A stretch of DNA of 64,000 nt from Tateyamaria sp. ANG-S1 (GTDB lineage: Bacteria > Pseudomonadota > Alphaproteobacteria > Rhodobacterales > Rhodobacteraceae): NCBI RefSeq assembly GCF_000814025.1, contig NZ_JWLL01000006.1, forward strand, positions 248,001 to 312,000. Direction: 5' to 3'. Of the stretch, positions 9,118 to 18,324 are shown in pieces (within the stretch, counting starts at the first letter, position 1; each line of letters begins with the position of its first letter). Position numbers and translations under genes: made by a program. Below the pieces are notes generated by a model that saw only the letters and a list, made by a program, of their open reading frames with translations, searched no databases and was not told the origin of the DNA.

Positions 9118-10023
9118 TTAGGGATTCTCTTTTTGCCTCAGCATCTTACGGTAGGCGATGATTTCTTCTTGTACGAAGTCGCGGAAGGCGGCGATCCGCT
9201 TGGATTGGCGGAGTTCTTCCGGATACGCCAAGAAAACAGGCACATCTGCAGACTCGATCTCGGGCAGGACGCGGATGAGTCGCGGATCGTCCAGCGACAC
9301 GTAGTCCGGCAGGATCCCAAGGCCGAGGTCCTGTAGCACGCCCTGCAGCACGCCGTAGTAGTTGTTTACCGTCAGGAGTGAGCGGATTTCATATGTCAAA
9401 AGATGTTGGACGAGGCTGCTGCCTGCACCCACTTGGGCTGCGTTCACGTTTTGGCAGATCAGCCTGTGGTGAATGAGGTCTTCGAGTGTTTCCGGTGTGC
9501 CGTTGGCCTCCAGGTAGGCTTGCGTTGCAAAGACCTGCATCTTGACCGTCATCAGCCGTTTGCGGATGAGGTCAGCCTGGCTGGGCTCTTTCATACGGAT
9601 GGCCACGTCGGCCTCGCGCATGGGCAGGTCAAGCACGCGCTCCTCGAGCATGAGGTCCACACGCAGATCGGGGTATTGTTCGTAGAGTTTGACGAGGCGT
9701 GGAGCGAGCCAGAGCGTGCCGAAGCCGATTGTTGTGGTGACGCGCAGGTCGCCGAACACTTCTTCTTCGCTGTCGCGGATGCGGGCCGACGCCGTGTCGA
9801 GCCGTTTGTTCATCGCGGTTGTGGCGTCAAACAGAAGCTCACCCTGTTCGGTCAGGATGAGGCCACGGGCATGGCGGTGAAAGAGCGTCGCGTTCAGCGA
9901 TTCTTCGAGCCCGCGGATTTGCCGCGAGACCGCCGATTGGCTGAGGTTCAGCTTGTCACCGGCATGGGTGAGGCTGCCCGCGTCCGCCACCGCGTGAAAT
10001 ATTCGTAACTTGTCCCAGTCCAT
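9118..10023 (-). CDS. LysR-family transcriptional regulator
   Basis: This 301-residue protein starts MDWDKLRIFHAVADAGSLTHAGDKLNLSQSAVSRQIRGLEE, a classic N-terminal winged helix-turn-helix of LysR regulators. The effector-binding domain follows, with VTTTIGFGTLWLAP and DVAIRMKEPSQADL. The frame extends upstream to 10125 with another ATG at 10077. The ATG at 10023 fits the family N-terminus, but its ribosome binding site is weak. It is divergent from the indolepyruvate oxidoreductase gene 170 bp away, the usual layout for a LysR protein that controls its neighbour; that control is inferred. Confidence 0.9.
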   Translation of the reverse strand: MDWDKLRIFHAVADAGSLTHAGDKLNLSQSAVSRQIRGLEESLNATLFHRHARGLILTEQGELLFDATTAMNKRLDTASARIRDSEEEVFGDLRVTTTIGFGTLWLAPRLVKLYEQYPDLRVDLMLEERVLDLPMREADVAIRMKEPSQADLIRKRLMTVKMQVFATQAYLEANGTPETLEDLIHHRLICQNVNAAQVGAGSSLVQHLLTYEIRSLLTVNNYYGVLQGVLQDLGLGILPDYVSLDDPRLIRVLPEIESADVPVFLAYPEELRQSKRIAAFRDFVQEEIIAYRKMLRQKENP

Positions 10024-10106
10024 GCGCACCACTTCTGTAACGTTACCGCCAACATAGGCGAAATCTTCATATTTCATATGCTTGGCTTTGCCGGAACTGC
10101 GATGTG

Positions 10107-10120
10107 ACAAAAAATTTTGT
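10107..10120. promoter_or_regulatory. AT-rich inverted repeat between LysR and its divergent target
   Basis: ACAAAA-AA-TTTTGT is a 6-bp inverted repeat in the shared promoter region. It is a reasonable candidate operator, although it does not show the usual T-N11-A LysR core clearly. Confidence 0.35.
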
Positions 10121-10193
10121 GGCAAGGTCAGTATTTGTGACCTATTATTGGTGGCAAGTTATGCAAGACTGATCACGGCAGGGGAGGCCAGCG

Positions 10194-13100
10194 ATGAGCA
10201 CGCAGAAGATTTCCTTGAACGACCGGTATGACCTGGAAAAGAGCCCCGTTTTGCTGAACGGCACGCAGGCGCTTGTGCGCCTGACGCTGATGCAGAAGGC
10301 CCGTGATGTGGCCGCAGAGTTGAACACGGCAGGGTTGGTGACGGGCTATCGCGGATCGCCGCTGGGGGCCGTTGATATGCAGATGACCCGAGCGCTCAAG
10401 CAGCTTGCGGCCCATGATGTGACGTTTCAGCCGGGGCTTAATGAGGATTTGGCGGCCACGGCCCTGTGGGGATCGCAGCAGGCGGAGTTGCGGGGCGAGG
10501 GCAAGTACGACGGTGTCTTTGGCCTATGGTATGGCAAGGGGCCGGGGGTGGATCGGTCCGGTGATGCCTTCAAACATGCCAACATGGCAGGGTCCTCCAA
10601 ACACGGCGGTGTGCTGGTTGCGATGGGGGATGACCACACTGGTGAGAGTTCTACGGTTTTGCACCAGTCGGAGTGGGCGCTGATTGATGCCTATATGCCC
10701 GTCGTGTCGCCCGCCGGTGTGCAGGAGATCATGGATTACGGCATCTATGGTTGGGCGCTGAGCCGGTTTTCGGGTCTCTGGGTCGGCCTGAAGACGATGA
10801 AGGATACCGTCGAGGCGACGAGTGTGGTGGATGGTGATCCGCATCGGTTGTCGCTCAGCGTACCGGATTATGTGCTGCCCGAGGGCGGGCTGAATATCCG
10901 TTTGGTTGATACGCCCACTGAGCAGGAGGCGCGGATGATCGACCACAAGCGCTTTGCTGCGGAGGCGTTCAGCCGTGCCAACCGCATGGACAAGCGGATG
11001 TGGGGCAAGCCGGGGGCGAAGATTGGTTTTGTCGCAGCTGGCAAGAACTGGCTGGATCTGGTCCATGCGCTGAACCTGCTGAACATTGACGAGAACGAGG
11101 CGGAGCGGCTGGGGATTACCACATACAAAGTGGGCCAGACCTTCCCGCTTGATATGCAGGGCTTCCATGACTGGGCCGAAGGGCTCGACCTGATTGTCGT
11201 CGTCGAGGAAAAGCGCAAGCTGATCGAGGTGCAGATCAAGGAAGCGATTTTTGACGATCGGCGCGGGCGGCGCGTCTATGGCTGGTACAAAGGCGGTGCC
11301 GGGTCGATGCACCGCGAAGAGCTTTTCCCGACCCGTGGGGCGCTTGATCCGATCCTGATTGCCGAGAAGCTGGGTGGCATTCTGGTAGAAGAGGGCCGGA
11401 ACACCGATGGGATTAAAGCGGGGTTGGCGAAGCTGGACGAGGCGCGCCGGTCTGACAATGCCGAGGATATTGCGGCGCGTTTGCCGTATTTCTGCTCGGG
11501 CTGTCCGCACAATTCATCGACCAAGGTGCCGGAGGGGAGCCGTGCCTATGCGGGCATCGGTTGTCACTACATGGTGCAGTGGATGGACCGCGAGACCATT
11601 GGCTACACTCACATGGGAGCCGAGGGCGCGAACTGGATTGGTGAAGCGCCGTTTTCGGCGCGGGAACATGTGTTCCAGAACCTGGGCGACGGCACCTACA
11701 ACCACTCGGGGGTGCAGTCCATTCGCGCGGCTTTGGCGGCGGGCACGAACATCACTTACAAGATCCTCTATAACGATGCCGTTGCGATGACGGGAGGGCA
11801 GGGGAATGAGGGTGGCCTTGATCCCTACCGGATCGTGGATGAAGTGCGGGCGATGGGCTGTAGCCATGTCGCGGTGGTCTATGACGACAAGGAAGACGTG
11901 GATGTGTCGCGTTTCCCGTCGGGTGTGCCGACCCATGAGCGGGCCGAGTTGCAGGTTGTGCAGGAGCGCTTTGCCGAGACGGAAGGCGTGTCGGTCATTG
12001 TCTATGTGCAGACCTGTGCGGCAGAGAAGCGGCGGCGGAGGAAGCGGGGCACCTTCCCCGACATCGACAAGCGGGTGTTTATCAATACGGATGTTTGTGA
12101 GGGCTGCGGTGATTGCGGGGTGCAGTCAAATTGTGTGTCTATCGTGCCCAAGGAGACAGAGCTGGGCCGCAAGCGGGCGATTGATCAGTCGTCCTGCAAC
12201 AAAGACTTCTCCTGCCTCAAGGGGTTCTGCCCGAGCTTTGTGACCTTGGAAGGTGCGCAGGTAAAGAAGGCGGCGACGACCGAGTTGGACCTGCCTGATC
12301 TGCCGATGCCGGAGTTGCCGGAGATCAGGACCACTTGGAATGTCGTCATCACCGGTGTGGGCGGCACGGGGGTTGTGACCATCGGTGCCGTGATGGCGCA
12401 GGCTGCGCATATCGATGGCAAGGGGGCAGGGATGATGGAAATGGCAGGGCTGGCCCAGAAGGGTGGGGCGGTGCATATCCACTGCCGGTTGGCGAATGAT
12501 CCCGCCGACATCAGCGCCATTCGGGTTGCAACGGGTGAGTGCGATGCGCTGATTGGCGGGGATCTGGTGGTGTCCGCTGGGGCCAAGACGCTGGGGCTTA
12601 CCAGCGCTGGGCGCACGGGCGCTGTGGTGAACTCGCACGAGATCATTACGGGGGACTTTACCCGCAACACCGAGTTTGCATTGCCATCGGAGCGCCTGTC
12701 GCTGGCGCTTGAGGCGCGGCTAAGGGATCGCGTGGACATGTTCGATGCCTCTGATCTGGCGAAGGCCACGATGGGCGACAGTATTTTTTCGAACATGATG
12801 ATCTTTGGTGCCGCGTGGCAGCGGGGGCTGGTGCCTTTGAGCTTTGAGGCGATCACGGCAGCGATTGATTTGAATGGCGCGGCGGTCGAGCGGAACAAGC
12901 GTGCATTCGACATTGGGCGCTGGGCGGTTCTGCATGCGGATGAAGCGGCGCGGATTGCCGAGCCAAAGGTGATCCAGTTGCCTAAGTCGCTTGAGGAGAA
13001 GGTCGCGTTTCGCGCCGATCATCTGGTGAAGTATCAGTCGAAGCGACTGGCCAAACGCTATCGCAAGCTGGTGGACGGCATCAAGGACGCCAAGGTGAAA

Positions 13101-13613
13101 GAAGCGGTTGCCGAGGGCTATCACAAGCTTCTTGCTTACAAGGACGAGTACGAGGTCGCCCGGTTGCATCTGGACACCGAAGCCAAGGCGCGGGAGCAGT
13201 TCGATGGTGATTTCAAGATGAAGTTCCACCTTGCCCCGCCTATGCTGTCGAAAGAGGGGCCGGATGGTCGACCGGTGAAGAAAGAGTATGGGCCCGGCAT
13301 GATACGCAACTTCCGCCTGCTTGCCAAGTTCAAGGGGCTGCGCGGCACGCCGCTTGATCCGTTTGGCTACACCCAAGAGCGCAAGATGGAGCGAGCACTG
13401 ATCAAACAGTATGAGGCGGACATGAAAGCGGTGCTGCCCAAACTGGATGACGGTACGCGCGATGCCATCGTTGCCTTGGCCGCGTTGCCGCTCGATATTC
13501 GCGGCTTCGGGCCGGTGAAGCATGCGAACGAGGCGAAGGCCGCCAAACGGCGCGAGGAGTTGCTGTCGGTGATACGGGCCGGTGGTCCTGTGCAGGCCAA
13601 GGCGGCTGAGTGA
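10194..13613 (+). CDS. Indolepyruvate ferredoxin oxidoreductase family protein (alpha/beta fused)
   Basis: This 1139-residue 2-oxoacid:ferredoxin oxidoreductase is of the fused type. The order is an N-terminal pyruvate-oxidoreductase-like domain (TGYRGSPLGAVD near residue 50), a TPP-binding region (GDGTYNHSG near 500, NDAVAMTGGQ near 525), a 4Fe-4S cysteine cluster (CEGCGDCGVQSNC near 634), and a C-terminal gamma-type domain (TGVGGTGVVTIGAV near 719). Such enzymes decarboxylate aryl-pyruvates from aromatic amino acid breakdown to aryl-acetyl-CoA. The exact substrate is not readable from sequence. The divergent LysR gene is the probable regulator. Confidence 0.92.
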   Translation: MSTQKISLNDRYDLEKSPVLLNGTQALVRLTLMQKARDVAAELNTAGLVTGYRGSPLGAVDMQMTRALKQLAAHDVTFQPGLNEDLAATALWGSQQAELRGEGKYDGVFGLWYGKGPGVDRSGDAFKHANMAGSSKHGGVLVAMGDDHTGESSTVLHQSEWALIDAYMPVVSPAGVQEIMDYGIYGWALSRFSGLWVGLKTMKDTVEATSVVDGDPHRLSLSVPDYVLPEGGLNIRLVDTPTEQEARMIDHKRFAAEAFSRANRMDKRMWGKPGAKIGFVAAGKNWLDLVHALNLLNIDENEAERLGITTYKVGQTFPLDMQGFHDWAEGLDLIVVVEEKRKLIEVQIKEAIFDDRRGRRVYGWYKGGAGSMHREELFPTRGALDPILIAEKLGGILVEEGRNTDGIKAGLAKLDEARRSDNAEDIAARLPYFCSGCPHNSSTKVPEGSRAYAGIGCHYMVQWMDRETIGYTHMGAEGANWIGEAPFSAREHVFQNLGDGTYNHSGVQSIRAALAAGTNITYKILYNDAVAMTGGQGNEGGLDPYRIVDEVRAMGCSHVAVVYDDKEDVDVSRFPSGVPTHERAELQVVQERFAETEGVSVIVYVQTCAAEKRRRRKRGTFPDIDKRVFINTDVCEGCGDCGVQSNCVSIVPKETELGRKRAIDQSSCNKDFSCLKGFCPSFVTLEGAQVKKAATTELDLPDLPMPELPEIRTTWNVVITGVGGTGVVTIGAVMAQAAHIDGKGAGMMEMAGLAQKGGAVHIHCRLANDPADISAIRVATGECDALIGGDLVVSAGAKTLGLTSAGRTGAVVNSHEIITGDFTRNTEFALPSERLSLALEARLRDRVDMFDASDLAKATMGDSIFSNMMIFGAAWQRGLVPLSFEAITAAIDLNGAAVERNKRAFDIGRWAVLHADEAARIAEPKVIQLPKSLEEKVAFRADHLVKYQSKRLAKRYRKLVDGIKDAKVKEAVAEGYHKLLAYKDEYEVARLHLDTEAKAREQFDGDFKMKFHLAPPMLSKEGPDGRPVKKEYGPGMIRNFRLLAKFKGLRGTPLDPFGYTQERKMERALIKQYEADMKAVLPKLDDGTRDAIVALAALPLDIRGFGPVKHANEAKAAKRREELLSVIRAGGPVQAKAAE

Positions 13614-13697
13614 TCACGTCACACCTGTGTCATATGGGCTAGGCAGGATTACGCGCACGCCGTAAAACGGAGCGCATAGAGTAGTCAGGCCACCGTT

Positions 13698-14582
13698 ATG
13701 CACCGTCGCCAGCAGCGCGAGATCACGCGCGAGATCAGTTATTCCCATTCCGCCGAAACCAAAGGCGGGCGGGCCTTGATCCGTATATTGGAAAACACGA
13801 CCGGTCGCTTGCGTTTGATCAAGCGTGCCGAGGGCTATGAGCATGAGGTTGCAGCGGGCCGCGACTTTTGGGCCGTGATGGTAGAACGCTATGGGCTGTC
13901 GCTGAACGTCGTGGGCGGGGCGCTGGAGAATATCCCGCGTGAGGGGCCATTGATCCTGATTGCGAACCACCCCTATGGCATTCTGGATGGGCTCATGATG
14001 GGGCACATCCTGTCGACCATCCGGGGGGATTTCCGGATCATGGCGAACTCGGTCTTCAAGAAGGCCGAAGAGTTGAACCGGGTACTGCTCCCGATCAGTT
14101 TTGACGACACGCGCGAAGCAATGGCGCTGAACGTGGCGACGCGCAAGGAATCTCTGCGCTATCTGGGTGATGGCGGGGCTATTGGCATCTTTCCCGGTGG
14201 GACGGTGAGCACGGCGGCCAAGCCATTCTCAAAGCCCATGGACCCGGGGTGGCGCAGCTTTACGGCGCGGATGGTGGCGAAGTCCGATGCCACCGTGGTG
14301 CCACTTTACTTCGATGGGCACACCAGCCGCCTGTTCCAGATTGCGAGCCACCTGCACAACACGCTGCGCCTTGGGCTGCTGATCAAGGAGTTCAAGAAGC
14401 GGGTTGATACACCCGTGGACGTGGTTGTGGGCGACCCGATCGGCAGGGATGTGCTGAACCCCATGGCGCAGCATCCCAAACAGATGATGGAATTCCTGCG
14501 CAAAGCCACGTATGAGCTGAACCCGAACCCGGTGAAGGTGTTTGACCTGGGATATGAGTTCGAAGAGCGGCACCGCACTTGA
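13698..14582 (+). CDS. Lysophospholipid acyltransferase family protein (PlsC-like)
   Basis: This is a 294-residue protein with a PlsC-type acyltransferase domain. The catalytic motif is seen as NHPYGILDG near residue 97. The His-to-Asp spacing is five residues instead of the canonical four, as in some hemolysin-annotated branches of the family. The glycine-rich GIFPGGTVSTA near 170 is the second conserved block. It would transfer an acyl group to a lysolipid at the inner membrane. The start at 13698 is the first ATG in frame. It is followed 18 bp later by murI. Confidence 0.85.
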   Translation: MHRRQQREITREISYSHSAETKGGRALIRILENTTGRLRLIKRAEGYEHEVAAGRDFWAVMVERYGLSLNVVGGALENIPREGPLILIANHPYGILDGLMMGHILSTIRGDFRIMANSVFKKAEELNRVLLPISFDDTREAMALNVATRKESLRYLGDGGAIGIFPGGTVSTAAKPFSKPMDPGWRSFTARMVAKSDATVVPLYFDGHTSRLFQIASHLHNTLRLGLLIKEFKKRVDTPVDVVVGDPIGRDVLNPMAQHPKQMMEFLRKATYELNPNPVKVFDLGYEFEERHRT

Positions 14583-14600
14583 GGCCGCAAGAGGCACACG

Positions 14601-15410
14601 ATGGCTGTTGGTATTTTCGATTCTGGTTTGGGCGGGCTGACCGTGCTGGACGCCGCGCAGAAGCGGTTGCCGGATGTGGATTTTATCTATCTCGCCGACA
14701 GTGCCAATGCGCCCTACGGCGTCCGGACGGCGGACAACATCTATGACCTGACCACTACGGCGGTTCAGCGGCTGTTTGATGCGGGCTGTGATCTGGTGAT
14801 CTTGGCGTGCAATACGGCCTCCGCCGCGGCGCTGCGCCGGATGCAGGAGGGGTGGGTGCCCACTAATAAACGGGTGCTTGGGGTGTTTGTGCCGATGATC
14901 GAAGCACTGACCGAGCGGCAGTGGGGCGACAATTCTCCGCCTCGTGAGGTCGGTGTGCAGCATGTGGCGCTTTTTGCTACGCCTGCGACGGTCGCCTCCC
15001 GCGCGTTTCAGCGGGAGCTGGCGTTCCGGGCTATCGGTGTGGATGTTGAGGCGCAAGCTTGTGGCGGTGTTGTCGATGCCATCGAAGACGGTGACATGAT
15101 CCTGGCCGACGCGTTGGTGCGGTCCCACGTGGACGCCCTTAAGCGCAAGATGCCGGAGCCGCAGGCGGCCATTCTGGGCTGTACGCACTACCCGCTGATG
15201 CAGGACGAGTTTCAGGACGCGCTGGGCGCCGATGTGGCCGTGTATTCACAGGCCGGGTTGGTGGGTGAGAGCCTTGCCGACTATCTGGAGCGTCACCCGG
15301 ACAAGATGGGCGGAGGCGCGGCAGGGTTTCTGACCACGGGCAATCCCAAGACCGTCAGCCAGCGCGCCACGCAGTTCTTGCGACGACAGATCACGTTTGA
15401 TGCCGCTTGA
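14601..15410 (+). CDS. murI: Glutamate racemase
   Basis: This 269-residue enzyme interconverts L- and D-glutamate, supplying D-Glu for peptidoglycan. The N-terminal [13 protein letters not shown] (Asp7), the first catalytic Cys70 in LACNTASA, and the second catalytic Cys near 194 in LGCTHYPL are all present. AAGAGG precedes the ATG. It sits in a plus-strand run with the acyltransferase before it and argC 27 bp after it. Confidence 0.96.
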   Translation: MAVGIFDSGLGGLTVLDAAQKRLPDVDFIYLADSANAPYGVRTADNIYDLTTTAVQRLFDAGCDLVILACNTASAAALRRMQEGWVPTNKRVLGVFVPMIEALTERQWGDNSPPREVGVQHVALFATPATVASRAFQRELAFRAIGVDVEAQACGGVVDAIEDGDMILADALVRSHVDALKRKMPEPQAAILGCTHYPLMQDEFQDALGADVAVYSQAGLVGESLADYLERHPDKMGGGAAGFLTTGNPKTVSQRATQFLRRQITFDAA

Positions 15411-15437
15411 TCTGACACCTTATCCAAGAAGACCGAC

Positions 15438-16466
15438 ATGACCTACAACATCGCTATTCTGGGCGCTTCCGGCTACACGGGCGCTGAACTGATCCGGCTG
15501 ATTGCCGGACACTCTTCGATTGAAATCAAGGCTTTGGGGGCGTTCTCTAAGGCCGGGCAGACCGTTGCGCAGGTCTACCCGCACCTGCGCCATCTGGATC
15601 TGCCGCCGATGGTCGCCTTTGACCAGATCGACTGGGCGGGTATTGACCTGTGTTTCTGCGCGTTGCCGCACAAGACGAGCCAGGAGGTGATCTCGGGTCT
15701 GCCGCGGGATCTGCGGATCGTGGATCTGAGTGCCGATTTCAGGCTGCGCGATCCGGAGGCCTATCAGAAGTGGTACGGCAACCCGCATGCGGCGGTCGAG
15801 ATGCAGGGCGAGGCCGTTTATGGCCTGACCGAGTTTTACCGTGACGAGATTGCGGGTGCGCGGCTGGTCGCGGGTACGGGCTGCAATGCTGCGACCGGTC
15901 AGTTTGCGCTGCGGCCTTTGATCGCGGCTGGGGTCATAGATCTGGATGACATCATTCTGGATTTGAAGGCCGCTGTGTCGGGCGCGGGGCGGGCGTTAAA
16001 GGAAAACCTGCTGCATGCGGAGCTGTCGGAAGGCTATCACGCTTATGCCACCGGCGGGTCGCATCGGCATCTCGGCGAGTTCGATCAGGAGTTTTCCAAG
16101 GTCGCGGGACGGGACGTGCATATCCAGTTCCAGCCGCATTTGATCCCTGCAAATAGGGGGATTTTAGGCACTGCTTACGTAAAGGGTGATGCGCATGCGG
16201 TGCTGGATACGCTTGCGTCTGCCTATCAGGCAGAGCCTTTCATCGAAGTGCTGCCCATGGGTGAGGTTCCCTCGACGCGGCATGTGCGCGGATCGAACTT
16301 TTGTCATATCGGGGTGGCCGCGGATCGGTTGCCGGGACGGACGGTTGTGGTCGCGGCCCTCGACAACTTGACCAAGGGATCGTCGGGGCAGGCGTTGCAA
16401 AATGCCAATCTGATGTTAAATATAGATGAAGTTGAGGGGCTGATGATGGCCCCGCTATTCCCATAG
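15438..16466 (+). CDS. argC: N-acetyl-gamma-glutamyl-phosphate reductase
   Basis: This 342-residue enzyme carries out the NADPH-dependent third step of arginine synthesis. The Rossmann motif [10 protein letters not shown] is at the N-terminus and the catalytic Cys149 is in GTGCNAATG. A later [10 protein letters not shown] block is typical. Length matches the long form of the family. The gene is 9 bp before ccmE, an arrangement in which arginine and cytochrome c maturation genes share a transcript. Confidence 0.96.
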   Translation: MTYNIAILGASGYTGAELIRLIAGHSSIEIKALGAFSKAGQTVAQVYPHLRHLDLPPMVAFDQIDWAGIDLCFCALPHKTSQEVISGLPRDLRIVDLSADFRLRDPEAYQKWYGNPHAAVEMQGEAVYGLTEFYRDEIAGARLVAGTGCNAATGQFALRPLIAAGVIDLDDIILDLKAAVSGAGRALKENLLHAELSEGYHAYATGGSHRHLGEFDQEFSKVAGRDVHIQFQPHLIPANRGILGTAYVKGDAHAVLDTLASAYQAEPFIEVLPMGEVPSTRHVRGSNFCHIGVAADRLPGRTVVVAALDNLTKGSSGQALQNANLMLNIDEVEGLMMAPLFP

Positions 16467-16475
16467 CAGACGTCC

Positions 16476-16919
16476 ATGAAAAGCCTGAAGAAGCAGCGTC
16501 GGATCCAGATCATCGCCCTCGCGGCGGTGGCATTGACGGTTTCCACAGTGCTGATCGGGTACGCGATGCGAGATGGGATCAATTTCTTCCGCGCGCCAAG
16601 CCAGATCATGGCGGAGCCGCCGGGCCCGACCGAGGTGTTTCGCATTGGTGGATTGGTTGCTGAGGGTTCCCTCGTGCGTGGTGAGGGCGCGTCGATTCGA
16701 TTTGAAGTGACCGACGGTGGTGCGTCTGTGCCTGTCGTCTTTACTGGCGTGCTGCCTGATCTGTTTGAGGAAAACCAGGGGATGGTGGGCACTGGCAAGT
16801 ATATCGACGGCGTCTTTGAAGCCTCTGAAATCCTTGCCAAACATGATGAGACCTATATGCCGGCTGAGGTTGTGGACGCCCTGAAAGAGCAGGGCGTCTA
16901 TAAGGACCCACAGACCTAG
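16476..16919 (+). CDS. ccmE: Cytochrome c maturation heme chaperone CcmE
   Basis: This 147-residue protein has an N-terminal membrane anchor (residues 10-30) and a periplasmic OB-fold domain. The heme-binding His123 is in AKHDETYMP, with the conserved Tyr127. FRIGGLVAEGSL is the other family block. It holds heme covalently and passes it to the CcmF/CcmH ligation complex. It is separated from ccmF by the endolysin/holin pair, although the usual order places ccmE and ccmF close together. Confidence 0.95.
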   Translation: MKSLKKQRRIQIIALAAVALTVSTVLIGYAMRDGINFFRAPSQIMAEPPGPTEVFRIGGLVAEGSLVRGEGASIRFEVTDGGASVPVVFTGVLPDLFEENQGMVGTGKYIDGVFEASEILAKHDETYMPAEVVDALKEQGVYKDPQT

Positions 16920-16994
16920 CGTACGGTCGCGTTAAGACCCGTTAACCTGCATCGCTGACGTTTTGGCCCCATGGGACACCATGAGGGTGAAGAC

Positions 16995-17606
16995 ATGCAG
17001 GATGTACGTCAGATTGCAGAAGAGATTGTGGGTCGCGAGGGCGGCTTTGTGAATGACCCGGATGATCCGGGTGGGGCCACGAATTTCGGCGTGACCATCC
17101 ATACGATGCGCCGTTTGCGGCTGGATCTGGATCGGGACGGGGATGTGGACGTGCATGATGTGCGGCGTCTGACCCGAGCCCAGGCGGTGGATATCTTTGT
17201 GCTGCATTATTTTGAGCGACCGCGGATCGCTGAATTGCCCGCGCCGCTGCACGCGACCGTCTTCGACATGTATGTCAACGCAGGCGGCAGCGCGGTCAAG
17301 ATCCTACAGCGGCTGCTCAACACCATGGGGCAGAGCGTGACCGTGGATGGTGCGCTTGGGCCGCAAAGTATCGGGGCGGCGCGAGCGGCCTATGCAGCGG
17401 CACCGGATCATCTGGTGGATGCCTACGGGATTGCACGGCGGAACTACTACTTCCGCATCGCCGACAACCGTCCGGCCAGTCGCAAGTACGCCCGTACGCG
17501 GGCAGGCGGCAAGGGCGGGTGGATCAGGCGGGCCGAAGAGTTCATCGCGCCCCGCTTTCACCTGACGGATGCGCAGTTTCGGGAAAGGGTTGCCGCATGG
17601 GGATGA
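16995..17606 (+). CDS. Phage-type endolysin, GH108 family (GTA-like)
   Basis: This 203-residue muramidase-like enzyme opens with the GH108 signature REGGFVNDPDDPGGATNFGVT; the catalytic Glu is expected at residue 15. A putative C-terminal peptidoglycan-binding region follows. Residues 44-55 form DLDRDGDVDVHD, an EF-hand/dockerin-like calcium loop. There is no signal peptide, so a holin is needed for release. The start at 16995 is chosen for its GAGGG; an in-frame ATG at 16971 is possible. It overlaps the holin gene by 10 bp. The pair resembles lysis genes of rhodobacterial gene transfer agents. Confidence 0.85.
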   Translation: MQDVRQIAEEIVGREGGFVNDPDDPGGATNFGVTIHTMRRLRLDLDRDGDVDVHDVRRLTRAQAVDIFVLHYFERPRIAELPAPLHATVFDMYVNAGGSAVKILQRLLNTMGQSVTVDGALGPQSIGAARAAYAAAPDHLVDAYGIARRNYYFRIADNRPASRKYARTRAGGKGGWIRRAEEFIAPRFHLTDAQFRERVAAWG

Positions 17607-18169
17607 TCAACGGATTGCTGGGTCTGCTGTTTGGCGGTGACCGGAACGTGGTGCGGGACACGGTTCAGGTGTTTCGTGAGAACGCTGAAGCCGGTTCAGT
17701 TCGCGCACACGAGGTGCAGATGACGGCCATGCGCGAGTTTGGTGCAGAGTTTGCAGTGCCGCGTCAGGGATGGTTCGACCGGTTCATGGACGGGATTAAC
17801 CGTTTGCCGCGTCCCGCGCTTGCCCTGGGCACATTGGGGCTGTTCGTGTCCGCTATGGCGTCGCCCCTGTGGTTTGCAGAACGGATGCAGGGGATCGCGC
17901 TGGTGCCCGAGCCGCTATGGTGGCTGCTGGGCGTGATCGTGTCGTTTTACTTCGGTGCGCGCCATCAGGTGAAGGCGCAGCAGTTTCAGCGCGAGATTGC
18001 GCAGACGATGGCGCATGTGCCGCATGTGATCGAGAATGTCGCCACCTTGCGCAAGTTGCGTCACAACGGGATTGGTGTCGCAGGAACGGAGGGCGATGCG
18101 GCTTTGACCGTTGCATCGCTTGAGCCGTCGGGTAATGCCGCGGTGGACGAGTGGCGTACCGCTGCCTGA
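17597..18169 (+). CDS. Holin-like protein (3TM holin type)
   Basis: This 190-residue protein starts MGMINGLLGLLFGGDRNVVRDTVQVFREN, the usual opening of the three-TM holin family found with gene transfer agents and phages. Hydrophobic segments at about residues 75-97 (ALALGTLGLFVSAMASPLWF) and 103-120 (PLWWLLGVIVSFYFGAR) are clear; the N-terminal hydrophobic patch may be the third. It would form inner-membrane holes that let the cytoplasmic endolysin reach the wall. Start and endolysin stop overlap, so translation is probably coupled. Confidence 0.8.
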   Translation: MGMINGLLGLLFGGDRNVVRDTVQVFRENAEAGSVRAHEVQMTAMREFGAEFAVPRQGWFDRFMDGINRLPRPALALGTLGLFVSAMASPLWFAERMQGIALVPEPLWWLLGVIVSFYFGARHQVKAQQFQREIAQTMAHVPHVIENVATLRKLRHNGIGVAGTEGDAALTVASLEPSGNAAVDEWRTAA

Positions 18170-18201
18170 TCCAAAGGCCGCTGCGCGAAGACATGTTTTA
18201 T

Positions 18202-18245
18202 TGGGGCTCTGCCCCAAACCCCGAAGTATTTCTGGCCAGAAGAAA
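18202..18245 (+). repeat. Dispersed intergenic hairpin element, copy 1
   Basis: TGGGGCTCTGCCCCA forms a hairpin and is followed by ACCCCGAAGTATTT and TGGCCAGAAGAAA. The same head-and-tail pattern occurs at 57836-57880 and, in diverged form, at 33016-33060 and 41099-41139. Confidence 0.6.
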
Positions 18246-18324
18246 GGATATTCTGGCGCTTTAGTGATGCGACATAAACGGCAGGGGCATTGGCGGAACG
18301 CGCTGAGCATCATATAAAGTCATT

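Noticed and set aside
16995-18169. Remnant of an integrated prophage
   Set aside because: No other phage gene, integrase or attachment repeat flanks the pair, and it sits neatly within the ccm cluster. A GTA-type lysis module fits better.
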